Assembly: GCF_000515255.1 (NCBI RefSeq)
Contig: NZ_KI911559.1
Coordinates: 3,049,660-3,113,659 of the forward strand
DNA: 64,000 nt
Reading direction: 5' to 3'
Source of the DNA: Rhodovibrio salinarum DSM 9154
GTDB taxonomy: Bacteria; Pseudomonadota; Alphaproteobacteria; Kiloniellales; Rhodovibrionaceae
Below are positions 52,972-61,694 of the stretch, piece by piece. A program made the position numbers and the translations under genes. Every line of letters starts with the position of its first letter. The first letter of the stretch is position 1. Below the pieces are notes generated by a model that saw only the letters and a list, made by a program, of their open reading frames with translations, was not told the DNA's origin and did no database searches.

Positions 52972-54585
52972 TTACCCCTTCTTCCAGAACGCCTTCTGCG
53001 CGGCGAACTGGTCCCAAGTCGCGTGGAAGGCCTGCAACTCACGGTCCATCAAGGCGGCCTGCCAGCCCAGCACGATGCCGGTTGCGTTGGCGGCCAGCGC
53101 CTCGCCGCCCTGCCCATGCGTCTGGGTATGATCGCTCAACCGGCGGTCCAAATCGTCCAACAAGCGCTGCCCGGTTGCCGCGTCGTTGACCGCGCCCAGG
53201 CGATCCTGGATTGCTTCCAGCCCCTTCAAGTAGCGCTTGGTCGGCTTTTTCGGGAACAGTCCGGCGAAGAACTCCGCAGCGTAGCGCAGCTTCTTGCACT
53301 GGATGCGCAAGCGGTGCAGCTCGCCCTCGCTCAACGTGTCGTGACGCCTGCCCAGCTTGGTCACCTTCTTGGCGCGCTTGGCGAGCGTGGCACGGGCGAA
53401 CGGCTCGACGGGCGAGTCCCCTTGGTCGCTTTGCCCCGGCACGGCAGATGCCCGCCAGCCCCCCTCCGCCAGCCACAGCTCCAAGCGCAGCAGCAACTCT
53501 GCGGTACGGGGGTCGATTACGGCCGTGCGCGCCTGCTCATACGCGGTGCGCTGCAGGGAGTGAACTTCCCGCTGCAAAATCTCCAAACTGTCTTCGGAGG
53601 GAAGCCGGTTGCGCAGCGGTGCCAGCGTCTCCTTCAAAAACACGTCCCACTCGCGCGCCGGCCCCAACTGCTGCTGTAGCCAGCGCAGTTCGGTGCGCAG
53701 GAACGTATACGGCTCCTCCGCGAACACACTCTTGTAAACCGTCACCAGCGCGCGCAGCCGACGCAGGCCGACGCGCATCTGATGGACGCCCTCGGGATCG
53801 CTGCCGTCCAGCACGGCCGCCTCGTTGGCCCGCACCTGATCGATGCAGCTGCGCGCCTGCTGAGTGAACGCTTCGGCGACCGTCATCCCGGGGGCAAGCA
53901 GCGGCTTGCCGGCCTTGTAGGGCTTGGGCGGCTCGGCAGCGTAGAGTTGATAGCCGCGCGCGGCCTTGCTGCGGTTCTCCAGGCGAAAGCTGACGTCGCG
54001 GGACAGCATCAGCGCCAGTTCGTACAAGCGCGACGGCCGACCGGCCTGCAGTTCCAGCTCCGCTTCGCAGATTTCCTCGCGATCGTCAGCGACGCTGATG
54101 TCCCCTTGATCGAGAGCGAGCTCAACCGTGCTGTCCGCCATTTCCAGCGGCACCGTCCGGCGGTCGAAGGTGGTGGTGAACACCGGCTCCAACTCATCGA
54201 CCAGCGCCTCTTCGCGGAACAGCTCCTGCAGCTCGCCATCGTCGATCAGCGTCAGGTCGGGCTGGTCGCTGCCCAACTCCGCCTCGAACTCGCGCAGGTG
54301 CTGCAGCCCGTTGCCGTTGACCTGGGAAGGCGATGGGCCGGTGGAACCAGCGGTCGCGAACGTCAGCGGCGCCTTCAATGTCTGGGTCAGGCGATTGCCA
54401 TCCCGGCGCACGCGCAACGCAATGCCGTGGCGCCGCAGCGTGAGCGACGGGGTATCGTAATAGGTCGCACTCAGCCGCTTGGTCGTACCCGGCCCGGTCG
54501 CAAGGGCGCGCACCATCGCACTTGCGGGCAAGCGGGACAGATCGTGCGGGGCAAGGGCGAGCTTCAGCTCGACTTCCTCGGCCAT
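52972..54585 (-). CDS. CYTH-CHAD domain protein (inorganic triphosphatase type)
   Basis: A 537-residue two-domain protein. The CYTH domain (residues 1-210) starts with the ExExK signature EEVELKLALAPHDLSRLPAS and has ATYYDTPSLTLRRHGIALRV. These tunnel enzymes hydrolyse tripolyphosphate. The CHAD domain (about 235-530) is helical with conserved histidines and arginines: GVHQMRVGLRRLRALVTVYK, LRIQCKKLRYAAEFFAGLFP. CHAD domains bind polyphosphate. Located with ppk1 and ppx, it fits a polyphosphate role. Similar in layout to E. coli YgiF. Confidence 0.95.
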   Translation of the reverse strand: MAEEVELKLALAPHDLSRLPASAMVRALATGPGTTKRLSATYYDTPSLTLRRHGIALRVRRDGNRLTQTLKAPLTFATAGSTGPSPSQVNGNGLQHLREFEAELGSDQPDLTLIDDGELQELFREEALVDELEPVFTTTFDRRTVPLEMADSTVELALDQGDISVADDREEICEAELELQAGRPSRLYELALMLSRDVSFRLENRSKAARGYQLYAAEPPKPYKAGKPLLAPGMTVAEAFTQQARSCIDQVRANEAAVLDGSDPEGVHQMRVGLRRLRALVTVYKSVFAEEPYTFLRTELRWLQQQLGPAREWDVFLKETLAPLRNRLPSEDSLEILQREVHSLQRTAYEQARTAVIDPRTAELLLRLELWLAEGGWRASAVPGQSDQGDSPVEPFARATLAKRAKKVTKLGRRHDTLSEGELHRLRIQCKKLRYAAEFFAGLFPKKPTKRYLKGLEAIQDRLGAVNDAATGQRLLDDLDRRLSDHTQTHGQGGEALAANATGIVLGWQAALMDRELQAFHATWDQFAAQKAFWKKG

Positions 54586-54718
54586 GGACAGAGGGCGCCT
54601 TCGACCGTTGCAAAACAGTTACATGGAAATAAGATGTTCGGCGCCAGATATCCTGTCAATCGCGCGAAACTGCGGTGTTCCGCAGGAAACGTTCGCCATC
54701 CGCGTGCACCGCGCCGGG

Positions 54719-55498
54719 CTACAGCGTGCCCGGATAGGCCCCGCCGTCGAGCAACACGTTCTGGCCGGTCATGAAGCCGTTCGTCGCCGCGCACAGGAAC
54801 GCGCAGGCGTCGCCGAACTCCTTCGGATCGCCGAACCGGCCCGCTGGATTGCCCGATTCGCGCTCTTGGCGAACCTCCGCGACCGACTTGCCCTGCTTGT
54901 CCGCCGCGGCTTTCAGCGTGCCTTCCAGACGCGCGGTCTCGAACGGGCCCGGCAGCAGGTTGTTGATGGTCACGTTGTGCTTGACCGTCTCGCGGCTCAG
55001 CCCGGCGATGAAGCCGGTCAGACCGGCGCGCGCACCGTTCGACAAGCCCAGGATCGGGATCGGCGCCTTCACCGCTCCGCTGGTGATGTTCACGATCCGC
55101 CCGAAACCACGGCCGATCATGCCGTCCACGGTGGCTTTGATCAGTTCGATCGGCGCCAGCATGTTGGCGTCCAGCGCGGCGATCCAGTCGTCGCGGTGCC
55201 AGTCGCGGAAGTCGCCCGGCGGCGGCCCGCCGGCGTTGTTGACCAGGATGTCCGGCTCGGGGCAGGCTGCCAGCGCGGCCGCACGCCCGTCCGGTGTGGT
55301 GATGTCGGCGGCGACCGGGGTCACGGTGCTGCCGGTCGCCTGAGCGATCTCCTGCGCCGCCTGCTCGATGTCCGCCTGCGTACGCGCCACGATCGTCACC
55401 GACACGCCTTCGCGCGCCAGCGCGTGCGCACAGGCATAGCCCAGCCCCCGACTGGCCGCGCAGACCAGCGCTGTCTTACCCGCGATCCCCAGATCCAT
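54719..55498 (-). CDS. Short-chain dehydrogenase/reductase
   Basis: A 259-residue SDR. The cofactor motif ALVCAASRGLGYACAHALAR is near residue 9, LVNNAGGPPPGDFRDW near residue 85, and GRIVNITSGAVKAPIP holds the catalytic serine. The usual YxxxK is replaced: the aligned region reads LGLSNGARAGLTGFIAGLSR, with Asn-Gly-Ala-Arg in place of Tyr-x-x-x-Lys. That places it in the divergent 3-oxoacyl-ACP-reductase-like SDR group (SxxxSNxxR pattern), whose activity is poorly defined. GGGGAGAG precedes the ATG at 55498. It overlaps the end of hdaA by 23 bases. Confidence 0.9.
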   Translation of the reverse strand: MDLGIAGKTALVCAASRGLGYACAHALAREGVSVTIVARTQADIEQAAQEIAQATGSTVTPVAADITTPDGRAAALAACPEPDILVNNAGGPPPGDFRDWHRDDWIAALDANMLAPIELIKATVDGMIGRGFGRIVNITSGAVKAPIPILGLSNGARAGLTGFIAGLSRETVKHNVTINNLLPGPFETARLEGTLKAAADKQGKSVAEVRQERESGNPAGRFGDPKEFGDACAFLCAATNGFMTGQNVLLDGGAYPGTL

Positions 55499-56234
55499 CG
55501 TCGCTCTCCCCTGCGCCATTGTCGTTTTCGTCCGCGAACCTGCCACCGATGTCGGCGTTCAGCACCTGGCGGGCCAACGGCACCGTAATCTCCTTGCGTT
55601 CAGCCAGCGAGGCGGCGTCGAGCGCATCCACGATCCGCTCAGCCTCCGCGAACGACCGTTCCATGCGCAGCAGCAGGAAACGCACCACTTCCGGGGCGAC
55701 GCGCAGCTGACGATCGGCGAACAGTTTAATCAGGACCGCCTGGATCAGCTGATCGTCAGGCGCCCCAAGCTCCGCACAGGTTGCCGCTTGCAGACGCGAG
55801 CGCAGATCGGGCAGCGCCAATTCCCAGCGCGCCGGGGCGCTGCGCGCGGTCAGCAGCAAATGGCCGCCGCGCTCGCGCACGACATTGTAGAGGTGCAGCA
55901 GCCGGCGCTCCACGACGGCCCGATCACGCGCCTCCGCGATCACGCGGTCGGCGTCGTCCAGCAGCAACTCGGTGCCATCGCCCAGAAGATCCGGCGGATC
56001 GGCCGCCAGCAGGCGCGTGGCATCCGCCTCGGCGGCGGCACTGGTATGACGCCAGACCTGAGCCAGGTGGGTCTTGCCGCTGCCCGCGGGTCCGTGCAGC
56101 ACCAACGCGGGCTGCGGCCAACTGGGCCACAGGTCGATCCAGGCCACGGCGGTCTGGTTCGCCTCCGCGACCAGGAAATCCTCGCGCCCCAGGGCCGGGC
56201 GGTGCGGCAGGTCGAGCGGCAGTTGGGCCGGCAT
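55476..56234 (-). CDS. hdaA: DnaA regulatory inactivator HdaA
   Basis: A 252-residue AAA+ protein related to DnaA domain III. It starts MPAQLPLDLPHRPALGREDF, where QLPLDL is the beta-clamp-binding motif typical of Hda. Walker A is LVLHGPAGSGKTHLAQVW near residue 50 and Walker B GTELLLDDADRVIAEA near residue 85. Sensor residues follow in LPDLRSRLQAATCAEL. With the clamp, Hda stimulates ATP hydrolysis by DnaA and prevents over-initiation. The ATG at 56234 is selected because the clamp motif sits right there. It starts two bases after the AI-2E permease gene. Confidence 0.95.
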   Translation of the reverse strand: MPAQLPLDLPHRPALGREDFLVAEANQTAVAWIDLWPSWPQPALVLHGPAGSGKTHLAQVWRHTSAAAEADATRLLAADPPDLLGDGTELLLDDADRVIAEARDRAVVERRLLHLYNVVRERGGHLLLTARSAPARWELALPDLRSRLQAATCAELGAPDDQLIQAVLIKLFADRQLRVAPEVVRFLLLRMERSFAEAERIVDALDAASLAERKEITVPLARQVLNADIGGRFADENDNGAGESDDGSGDRG

Positions 56235-56236
56235 GC

Positions 56237-57355
56237 TCACGTGGTCTCCTTCCCGGCGACTGTCGCGCGCAGGCGGGCTGCGGTCGCGGGATCCCCCGGA
56301 TCGTCGCCGACGCCCAGGACCGTCGCCCGGTAGCGATTGACGAAGAAGCGTACGGCGACCCCGATCACCGCCGCTGCCGGCACCGCCAACAGCACGCCGA
56401 CGAAACCGAGCAGCGTGCCGCCGGCCAGCAGGGCGAAAATGATCCAAACGGGGTGCAGGTTGACCCGATCGCCGACCAGAATCGGCTGCAGGAAATTGCC
56501 CTCGACAAACTGTCCGATGAAGAAGATCGCCGCCACCACGAACACCATGATGTAGCCGTCAAACTGCAACAGCGCCATGCCGACGCTGGCGATGAAGCCA
56601 AGCGTGGCGCCGACGAACGGCACGAACGACACCAACCCGGCCAACAACCCGATCACCAGGCCGAAGTCCAGACCCGCGATCGTCAGCGCCGTGGCGTAAA
56701 ACGCGCCCAGCGTCAGGCAGACCGTTCCAACCCCGCGGACGAAGCCGGACAGCGTTTCGTCAACCTTCTGCACCTGCAAGCGGATCACGTCGGCGTACGC
56801 GGGCGGCAGCATCCGATCAGCCGCTGACACCAGCGCATCCCAGTCGCGCAACAGATAGAACGCAACGATCGGCGTAATCAGCAACAGCGACAGCACGTTA
56901 AACAAAGCCACGCCGCCCGAGAGCACGTTACGGAGCAGCCCGGCGGCCCAACTGGAGAGCTGGCCTTGCAGCCCTTCAACGTAGCTGCGCACCCGTTCCA
57001 GAATCGCGGGGTCAACCTCGGTGCGCAGCATATCCGACAGCTCGACCAAGCGCGTCCGCAGCAGGTCGATCCAGCCCGGCACCTGCTTGCCCAGGGAAGC
57101 CAGTTCCCCGACGATCATCGGCACCAGCAGCGCCAGCACGAGCGCGACTGCGATCACGAAAAACGCAGTCACAAGCGAGGTCGCCAGCGTGCGCGACAGC
57201 CCGAGCCGCTCCAGCCTGTCGCATAGCGGATCCAGGAAATAGGCGACCGCCATGCCGATCAGGAAAGGCGCCAGGACATTACTCAGCAGCCAGAAGGCGA
57301 ACAGGATCGCGCCGAGGCCGGCGAGCCAGTAGATCAGTTGCCGCTGCGGCGTCAT
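56237..57355 (-). CDS. AI-2E family (PerM-like) membrane protein
   Basis: A 372-residue membrane protein with about eight helices: LIYWLAGLGAILFAFWLLSN (residue 7), NVLAPFLIGMAVAYFLDPLC, FFVIAVALVLALLVPMIVGE, and later FGLVIGLLAGLVSFVPFVGA and the C-terminal GTLLGFVGVLLAVPAAAVIG. A cytosolic-periplasmic amphipathic region lies at about 95-150. Family members are exporters or channels of varied substrate. Genes DUF2066, AI-2E permease and hdaA in series form a gene order I recognise from other alphaproteobacteria. Confidence 0.93.
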   Translation of the reverse strand: MTPQRQLIYWLAGLGAILFAFWLLSNVLAPFLIGMAVAYFLDPLCDRLERLGLSRTLATSLVTAFFVIAVALVLALLVPMIVGELASLGKQVPGWIDLLRTRLVELSDMLRTEVDPAILERVRSYVEGLQGQLSSWAAGLLRNVLSGGVALFNVLSLLLITPIVAFYLLRDWDALVSAADRMLPPAYADVIRLQVQKVDETLSGFVRGVGTVCLTLGAFYATALTIAGLDFGLVIGLLAGLVSFVPFVGATLGFIASVGMALLQFDGYIMVFVVAAIFFIGQFVEGNFLQPILVGDRVNLHPVWIIFALLAGGTLLGFVGVLLAVPAAAVIGVAVRFFVNRYRATVLGVGDDPGDPATAARLRATVAGKETT

Positions 57356-57410
57356 CCGTCCACGGCCCCTCGACCGTCACGCACGCGGGCTGTGGCGCGG
57401 ACGCACGGGG

Positions 57411-58784
57411 TCATTGCACCGCCGGCTGCTCCGCCGGTGCGTCGGTCGCCTGGCCGGTACGACCGTTGGCGGACGGCGCACGGGCGTCCGGCTGGCGTGC
57501 ATTCGGCGCACGGGTGGCCGGTTTCTGGCCAGTCCGGTCGGCGGCGGCTGTCCGCATTTCTGCTGCGCGCAGCACCCAATCGTTCGGGTCCTGCGCCTGC
57601 CCCATCCGATCGGGACCAAGACTGCCGTCGCTGGTCAGAGTGCCGGTGCCTTCGGCGCGCGCCCCTTGCTCGGCGTTTTGCCCAGCATTTTGGGTGTCGA
57701 CCTCGGTCGTGCTGCCATCGGCGTTGGCACGCGACAGCACCAGATCGTTCTGCTTGAGCGCGAGGGCGAGCTGCGCGCGTTCGCCATAATAGGTCATCTT
57801 GAGCCGTGCGGCCGTGCGGGTCAGCGCGGTCACCGCATACCCCTCGACCCGCGCCACGGCATCCAGGCGCGCACGCACGCTGACCCAGCGGTCGAGACCA
57901 TCCAACGGCACCTCGACCTGCAATTGATTGCGCTGGTCGAAGTCCAGCAGGTTGGCGCGCTTCCAGGTTTCCTCCACATCGCGGGCGACACGATTGGCCG
58001 CGCGCGACAGCATCGCCGCCAGCGGCTCGTCGCGCTGCTGCTGGATGTTGTCGACCAGGGTGCGCTCCATCTCCGAGGTGCCGATGCGCGCGGTAATGAT
58101 CTGCATACTGCCAGTGAACGCGTCCGGATCGCCGGCAAGACGCGCCTGAGTCACCAGCACATCCTCGGCGCCATAGCGCTCGGCGATCTGGTCAAGCGCC
58201 TCGCGGTCCTTGTCGAGCGCGTCCCCGGCACTGACCGTGCGGATGTCGCCCAGATCGCCCAGCGGAACGGTCAGCGGCACCAGACCAACCTGTTCCGCCC
58301 GGTTGGCCCAGGCTTCCCGCCAGGGATTGTCCCACAGGACCGCATCCTGCCCCTCGCCCCAGACCGGCAAGACCACCACCGGCTTGCTGCGGGTCTCGGC
58401 GAAGGGAATGTCGTTGGTCTTCAGGAACTGCCGGATGCTCTGCGGATGGAAGCGGAAGGTGACCTCCGCAAGATAACGCACATCGGACGTGCGCTCGTTG
58501 AACACCTCGAAGTCACGCAGGTAGTTGGCGATTCGATCGGCGCTAAGATCAGGCACCCGCTTCAGTTCGGACCGCAGCACGAGGCGCTCGATCATGCGGT
58601 CGAACGCTTTCACGTGCGCCCGATCCAGCCCTTGGGCCCGTGCGACCGTGGCGCTTTGAGCGGTCGCATCCACGTCGACGTTCTTGACCGTGTAGAGAGG
58701 TTCCTGCGCGGCCAACGTGCCTGGCAGCACGACCAGCGCGGCCATCAGCGGCAACAGGCGTTTCAAGGCTCCAACCAGCGGCAT
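57411..58784 (-). CDS. DUF2066 domain-containing exported protein
   Basis: A 457-residue protein with a signal peptide ([20 protein letters not shown], cleavage near residue 26). The DUF2066 region (about 30-330) has [40 protein letters not shown], and [20 protein letters not shown], then [20 protein letters not shown]. The last 110 residues are low-complexity, rich in Ala, Gln, Thr and Asn, probably disordered. Function unknown; periplasmic location expected. It is the first gene of a DUF2066-permease-hdaA operon, divergent from purM. Confidence 0.9.
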   Translation of the reverse strand: MPLVGALKRLLPLMAALVVLPGTLAAQEPLYTVKNVDVDATAQSATVARAQGLDRAHVKAFDRMIERLVLRSELKRVPDLSADRIANYLRDFEVFNERTSDVRYLAEVTFRFHPQSIRQFLKTNDIPFAETRSKPVVVLPVWGEGQDAVLWDNPWREAWANRAEQVGLVPLTVPLGDLGDIRTVSAGDALDKDREALDQIAERYGAEDVLVTQARLAGDPDAFTGSMQIITARIGTSEMERTLVDNIQQQRDEPLAAMLSRAANRVARDVEETWKRANLLDFDQRNQLQVEVPLDGLDRWVSVRARLDAVARVEGYAVTALTRTAARLKMTYYGERAQLALALKQNDLVLSRANADGSTTEVDTQNAGQNAEQGARAEGTGTLTSDGSLGPDRMGQAQDPNDWVLRAAEMRTAAADRTGQKPATRAPNARQPDARAPSANGRTGQATDAPAEQPAVQ

Positions 58785-58822
58785 TGCAAAGCGTCCTGGA
58801 ACAAGTATGGTCGCGCCGGAAT

Positions 58823-58875
58823 CGCCCCGGACCCTTGAGGTCCGGGGCGCCAGCGCCCGGGTGGTTCGCCACCCG
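58823..58875 (+). promoter_or_regulatory. Two tandem perfect hairpins in the purM leader
   Basis: Hairpin 1: CGCCCCGGACC (58823-58833) with GGTCCGGGGCG (58839-58849), 11 bp, five-base loop. Hairpin 2: CGGGTGG (58858-58864) with CCACCCG (58869-58875), 7 bp, TTCG tetraloop. Both lie in the divergent gap between the DUF2066 gene and purM, where no upstream gene needs terminating. They may form a structured 5' leader or attenuator of purM. No known riboswitch consensus recognised. Confidence 0.45.
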
Positions 58876-58956
58876 ACGGCATGGCGACAGCGTTACCGCT
58901 TTCGCGGCCGCACTCAAGTCCGGCACACACATACGACACGACCGGGGGGCAACGCC

Positions 58957-60048
58957 ATAACCGGGTCCCAAGACGATACGTCCGCCAAGGCGCGCACCTA
59001 CAAGGACGCCGGCGTCGACATCGACGCCGGCAACACGCTGGTCGAGCGGATCAAACCGCTCGCCAAGGCGACGGCGCGCGCCGGCGCCGCCGGCGGTCTG
59101 GGCGGCTTCGGCGCCCTGTTCGACCTCAAGGAAGCCGGCTTCACCGATCCGATCCTGGTTGCCGCGACCGACGGCGTGGGCACCAAGCTGAAGCTTGCGA
59201 TCGACAGCGGCCGGCACGACACGGTCGGCATCGACCTGGTGGCGATGTGCGCCAACGACCTGGTGGTCCAGGGCGCGGAACCGCTTCTGTTCCTGGATTA
59301 CTACGCCACCGGCAAGCTGGAGGTCGACGGCGCGCGCGACGTCGTCGCCGGCATCGCGGAAGGCTGCCGTCAGGCCGGCTGCGCGCTGGTCGGCGGCGAG
59401 ACGGCGGAGATGCCGGGCCTGTACCGGACCGGCGACTACGATCTCGCCGGCTTCTGCGTGGGCGCGGCCGAACGCGGGCAGATGATCGACGGGTCGACAG
59501 TGGAAGCGGGAGACGCGGTGATCGGCCTGCCGTCGAGTGGCCTGCATTCCAACGGCTACTCGCTGGTTCGCCAAGTGGTCGCCGACCTCGGCCTCAGCCT
59601 GGACGGCACGAGCCCGTTCGACGACAGCAGCACTCTGGCCGACGCGCTGCTTACCCCGACCCGGATTTACGTCCCCGCATGCCTGTCGGCCGTGCGCGCA
59701 GGTCTGGTTCGTGCCCTGGCGCACATCACCGGCGGCGGTTTGCCGGAGAACCTGCCGCGGGTGCTGCCCGACGGGCTGGGCGCGCGCCTCGACGCCAACG
59801 CCTGGGAACTGCCCGGCGTGTTCCGGTGGCTGACTCAAGCGGGCGGGGTCGCGCCGGAAGAGCTGGCGCGTACCTTTAACTGCGGCATCGGCATGGTCGT
59901 GGTGGTTCCGCAAGATCAGGCCGACCTCGCCCTGGCGCACCTGCGTGAACAGGGTGAGCAAGCGGTTCAGATCGGCGAGATCGTGACCCAACAGCCCAGC
60001 AGCCCCCGGATCGAGATCGCGAATCGGGAGACCGCATGGCAGGCGTAA
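58957..60048 (+). CDS. purM: Phosphoribosylformylglycinamidine cyclo-ligase (AIR synthetase)
   Basis: PurM closes the imidazole ring in purine synthesis using ATP. The conserved protein starts at about [20 protein letters not shown], then [57 protein letters not shown], and the late [18 protein letters not shown]. Length fits the family (about 350). The start is problematic. No ATG, GTG or TTG lies at the usual distance before the domain. An ATA at 58957 sits eight bases after GGGGGG and 14 residues before YKDAG. Canonical but distant in-frame starts are ATG 58807 and GTG 58861, which would translate through two strong hairpins. purN follows with a 13-base overlap. Confidence 0.95.
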   Translation: MTGSQDDTSAKARTYKDAGVDIDAGNTLVERIKPLAKATARAGAAGGLGGFGALFDLKEAGFTDPILVAATDGVGTKLKLAIDSGRHDTVGIDLVAMCANDLVVQGAEPLLFLDYYATGKLEVDGARDVVAGIAEGCRQAGCALVGGETAEMPGLYRTGDYDLAGFCVGAAERGQMIDGSTVEAGDAVIGLPSSGLHSNGYSLVRQVVADLGLSLDGTSPFDDSSTLADALLTPTRIYVPACLSAVRAGLVRALAHITGGGLPENLPRVLPDGLGARLDANAWELPGVFRWLTQAGGVAPEELARTFNCGIGMVVVVPQDQADLALAHLREQGEQAVQIGEIVTQQPSSPRIEIANRETAWQA

Positions 60049-60734
60049 GCGACCAGACCGGCGCGCCGGGCCGGCGTATGCGGATCGGCGTCCTGATCTC
60101 CGGGCGCGGCAGCAACCTGCAGGCACTGATCGAAGCCGCGGCGAAACCGGATTATCCGGCGGAGATCGCGCTTGTGATCGCCAACCAGCCCGAAGCCGCC
60201 GGACTTCAGCGCGCGGAAGCGATCGGCATTCCCACCCAGGTGATCGACCACCGCCTGTTCCCCAGCCGCGTCGGCTTCGAGGCGGCAGTGACCGATGCGC
60301 TCTGCACCGCCGGCTGCGAACTGGTCTGCCTAGCCGGTTTCATGCGCGTGCTGACGGGCGATTTCGTCGCGCGCTGGACGGACCGCCTGATCAACATCCA
60401 TCCGTCCCTGCTGCCCGCCTTCCCCGGCCTGCACACGCACGCGGAGGCGCTCGCCACCGGCGTGCGGATCACCGGCGCCACCGTCCATTTCGTGCGCGAG
60501 CAGGTCGATCAGGGCCCGATCATCGGCCAGGCCGCGGTCCCGGTGCACGATGACGACACCGCCGACACCCTGGCCGCGCGCGTGCTCGAAGCGGAGCACG
60601 CGCTCTACCCGCACTGCGTGCGCCTGGTCGCGGACGGTCGGGCGACGGTCAGCGGCCATCGGGTGCGGATCGCGGAAGCCGACACCCGACAGAGCGCGCT
60701 GCTCAATCCCCCGCTCGCAGACGGAAGATCATGA
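60036..60734 (+). CDS. purN: Phosphoribosylglycinamide formyltransferase
   Basis: A 232-residue enzyme formylating glycinamide ribonucleotide with 10-formyl-THF. It has [20 protein letters not shown] near residue 17, [37 protein letters not shown] (catalytic His-Pro-Ser and downstream His), and [20 protein letters not shown] with the essential Asp. The first 14 residues are an extension; an internal ATG at 60078 is possible, but 60036 is coupled to the purM end. Confidence 0.97.
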   Translation: MAGVSDQTGAPGRRMRIGVLISGRGSNLQALIEAAAKPDYPAEIALVIANQPEAAGLQRAEAIGIPTQVIDHRLFPSRVGFEAAVTDALCTAGCELVCLAGFMRVLTGDFVARWTDRLINIHPSLLPAFPGLHTHAEALATGVRITGATVHFVREQVDQGPIIGQAAVPVHDDDTADTLAARVLEAEHALYPHCVRLVADGRATVSGHRVRIAEADTRQSALLNPPLADGRS

Positions 60735-60818
60735 CGCGGATGCTTGCAGCCGGCCCGTCAGGCGGGTAAGACAGGTCCCGAGCCAAGCGGCACTTTTCAG
60801 ACGAAGGACGGCGACGGC

Positions 60819-60959
60819 ATGGTCATGGCCGGTAACAACGACGACAACTTCGACCTGGAATCGCACAAGAAGGCCTTTCAGGGGTTCACCAAACTGCTGA
60901 CCTACGCAAGCGCCGCGGTTGCGGTCGTGTTGGCCCTGATGGCGCTATTCCTGCTGTAA
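60819..60959 (+). CDS. Aa3-type cytochrome c oxidase subunit IV family peptide
   Basis: A 46-residue protein reading MAGNNDDNFDLESHKKAFQG after a two-residue start, then FTKLLTYASAAVAVVLALMA and a short hydrophobic end. A charged head with an HxxxF-type motif plus one C-terminal membrane helix matches the bacterial CoxIV peptide family of aa3 oxidases. AAGGACG lies upstream of the ATG at 60819. No oxidase genes are nearby, so it stands alone between purN and ndk. A strong terminator follows. Confidence 0.8.
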   Translation: MVMAGNNDDNFDLESHKKAFQGFTKLLTYASAAVAVVLALMALFLL

Positions 60960-61001
60960 GCGGATCCCCGGCTGGGGTTTAGGCGCTGAAAGCACCCACA
61001 A

Positions 61002-61038
61002 AAAACGGGCGCGGGGATCGGCTCCCCGCGCCCGTTTT
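61002..61038. terminator. Bidirectional rho-independent terminator
   Basis: AAAACGGGCGCGGGGA (61002-61017) pairs perfectly over 16 bases with TCCCCGCGCCCGTTTT (61023-61038). The A tract on one side and T tract on the other serve both the CoxIV-like gene (+) and ndk (-). Confidence 0.92.
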
Positions 61039-61065
61039 CGTATCCAGGCGTGAAGAACGCCGGCG

Positions 61066-61488
61066 TTAGCCGACGACCTCGATATCCGAGAAGAAGAACT
61101 TGATCTCGCCCGCGGCCGTCTCCGGGCTGTCGGAGCCGTGCACGCTGTTCGCTTCGATGTCGCGGGCGAAGTCGGCGCGGATCGTGCCCGGCGCGGCCTC
61201 TTCGGGGTTGGTCGCGCCCATCACCTCACGGTTCTTGGCGATCGCGTTGTCGCCCTCCAGGACCTGCACGACGACCGGGCCGCTGGTCATGAAGTTGACC
61301 AGGTCCTGGTAGAACTTGCGATCCTTATGGACGATGTAGAACGCCTTCGCCTGCTCCTCCGTGAGCTTCAGGCGCTTCTGCGCGACGATGCGCAGGCCGG
61401 CATCTTCCAAACGCTGGTTGACCTTGCCGGTGATGTTACGCTCGGTGGCGTCCGGCTTGATGATCGACAGGGTCCGTTCCACGGCCAT
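61066..61488 (-). CDS. ndk: Nucleoside diphosphate kinase
   Basis: A 140-residue enzyme balancing nucleoside triphosphate pools. It starts [20 protein letters not shown], contains [20 protein letters not shown], and has the phospho-histidine in [20 protein letters not shown] near residue 117. Full family length. Monocistronic, ending at the shared terminator. Confidence 0.98.
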   Translation of the reverse strand: MAVERTLSIIKPDATERNITGKVNQRLEDAGLRIVAQKRLKLTEEQAKAFYIVHKDRKFYQDLVNFMTSGPVVVQVLEGDNAIAKNREVMGATNPEEAAPGTIRADFARDIEANSVHGSDSPETAAGEIKFFFSDIEVVG

Positions 61489-61694
61489 GGCGGTCTCTCG
61501 CTCCCTCGGTGATGACTGCTATATGGGTATCGCTTGGTCCCCGCGCACGGGCGATCGGCCGCGCGGGACGTGCAATTCGGGCGGCCTTATAGACTCGCCA
61601 CCGCTGCTCGGCAACCGGCGAACCCGAGTGCCCGGTTTCGTGCCTCCTGTCACCTTCCGGTGCCGGCCCCGGGCGTGCTAGAACCCGCCGCGCC

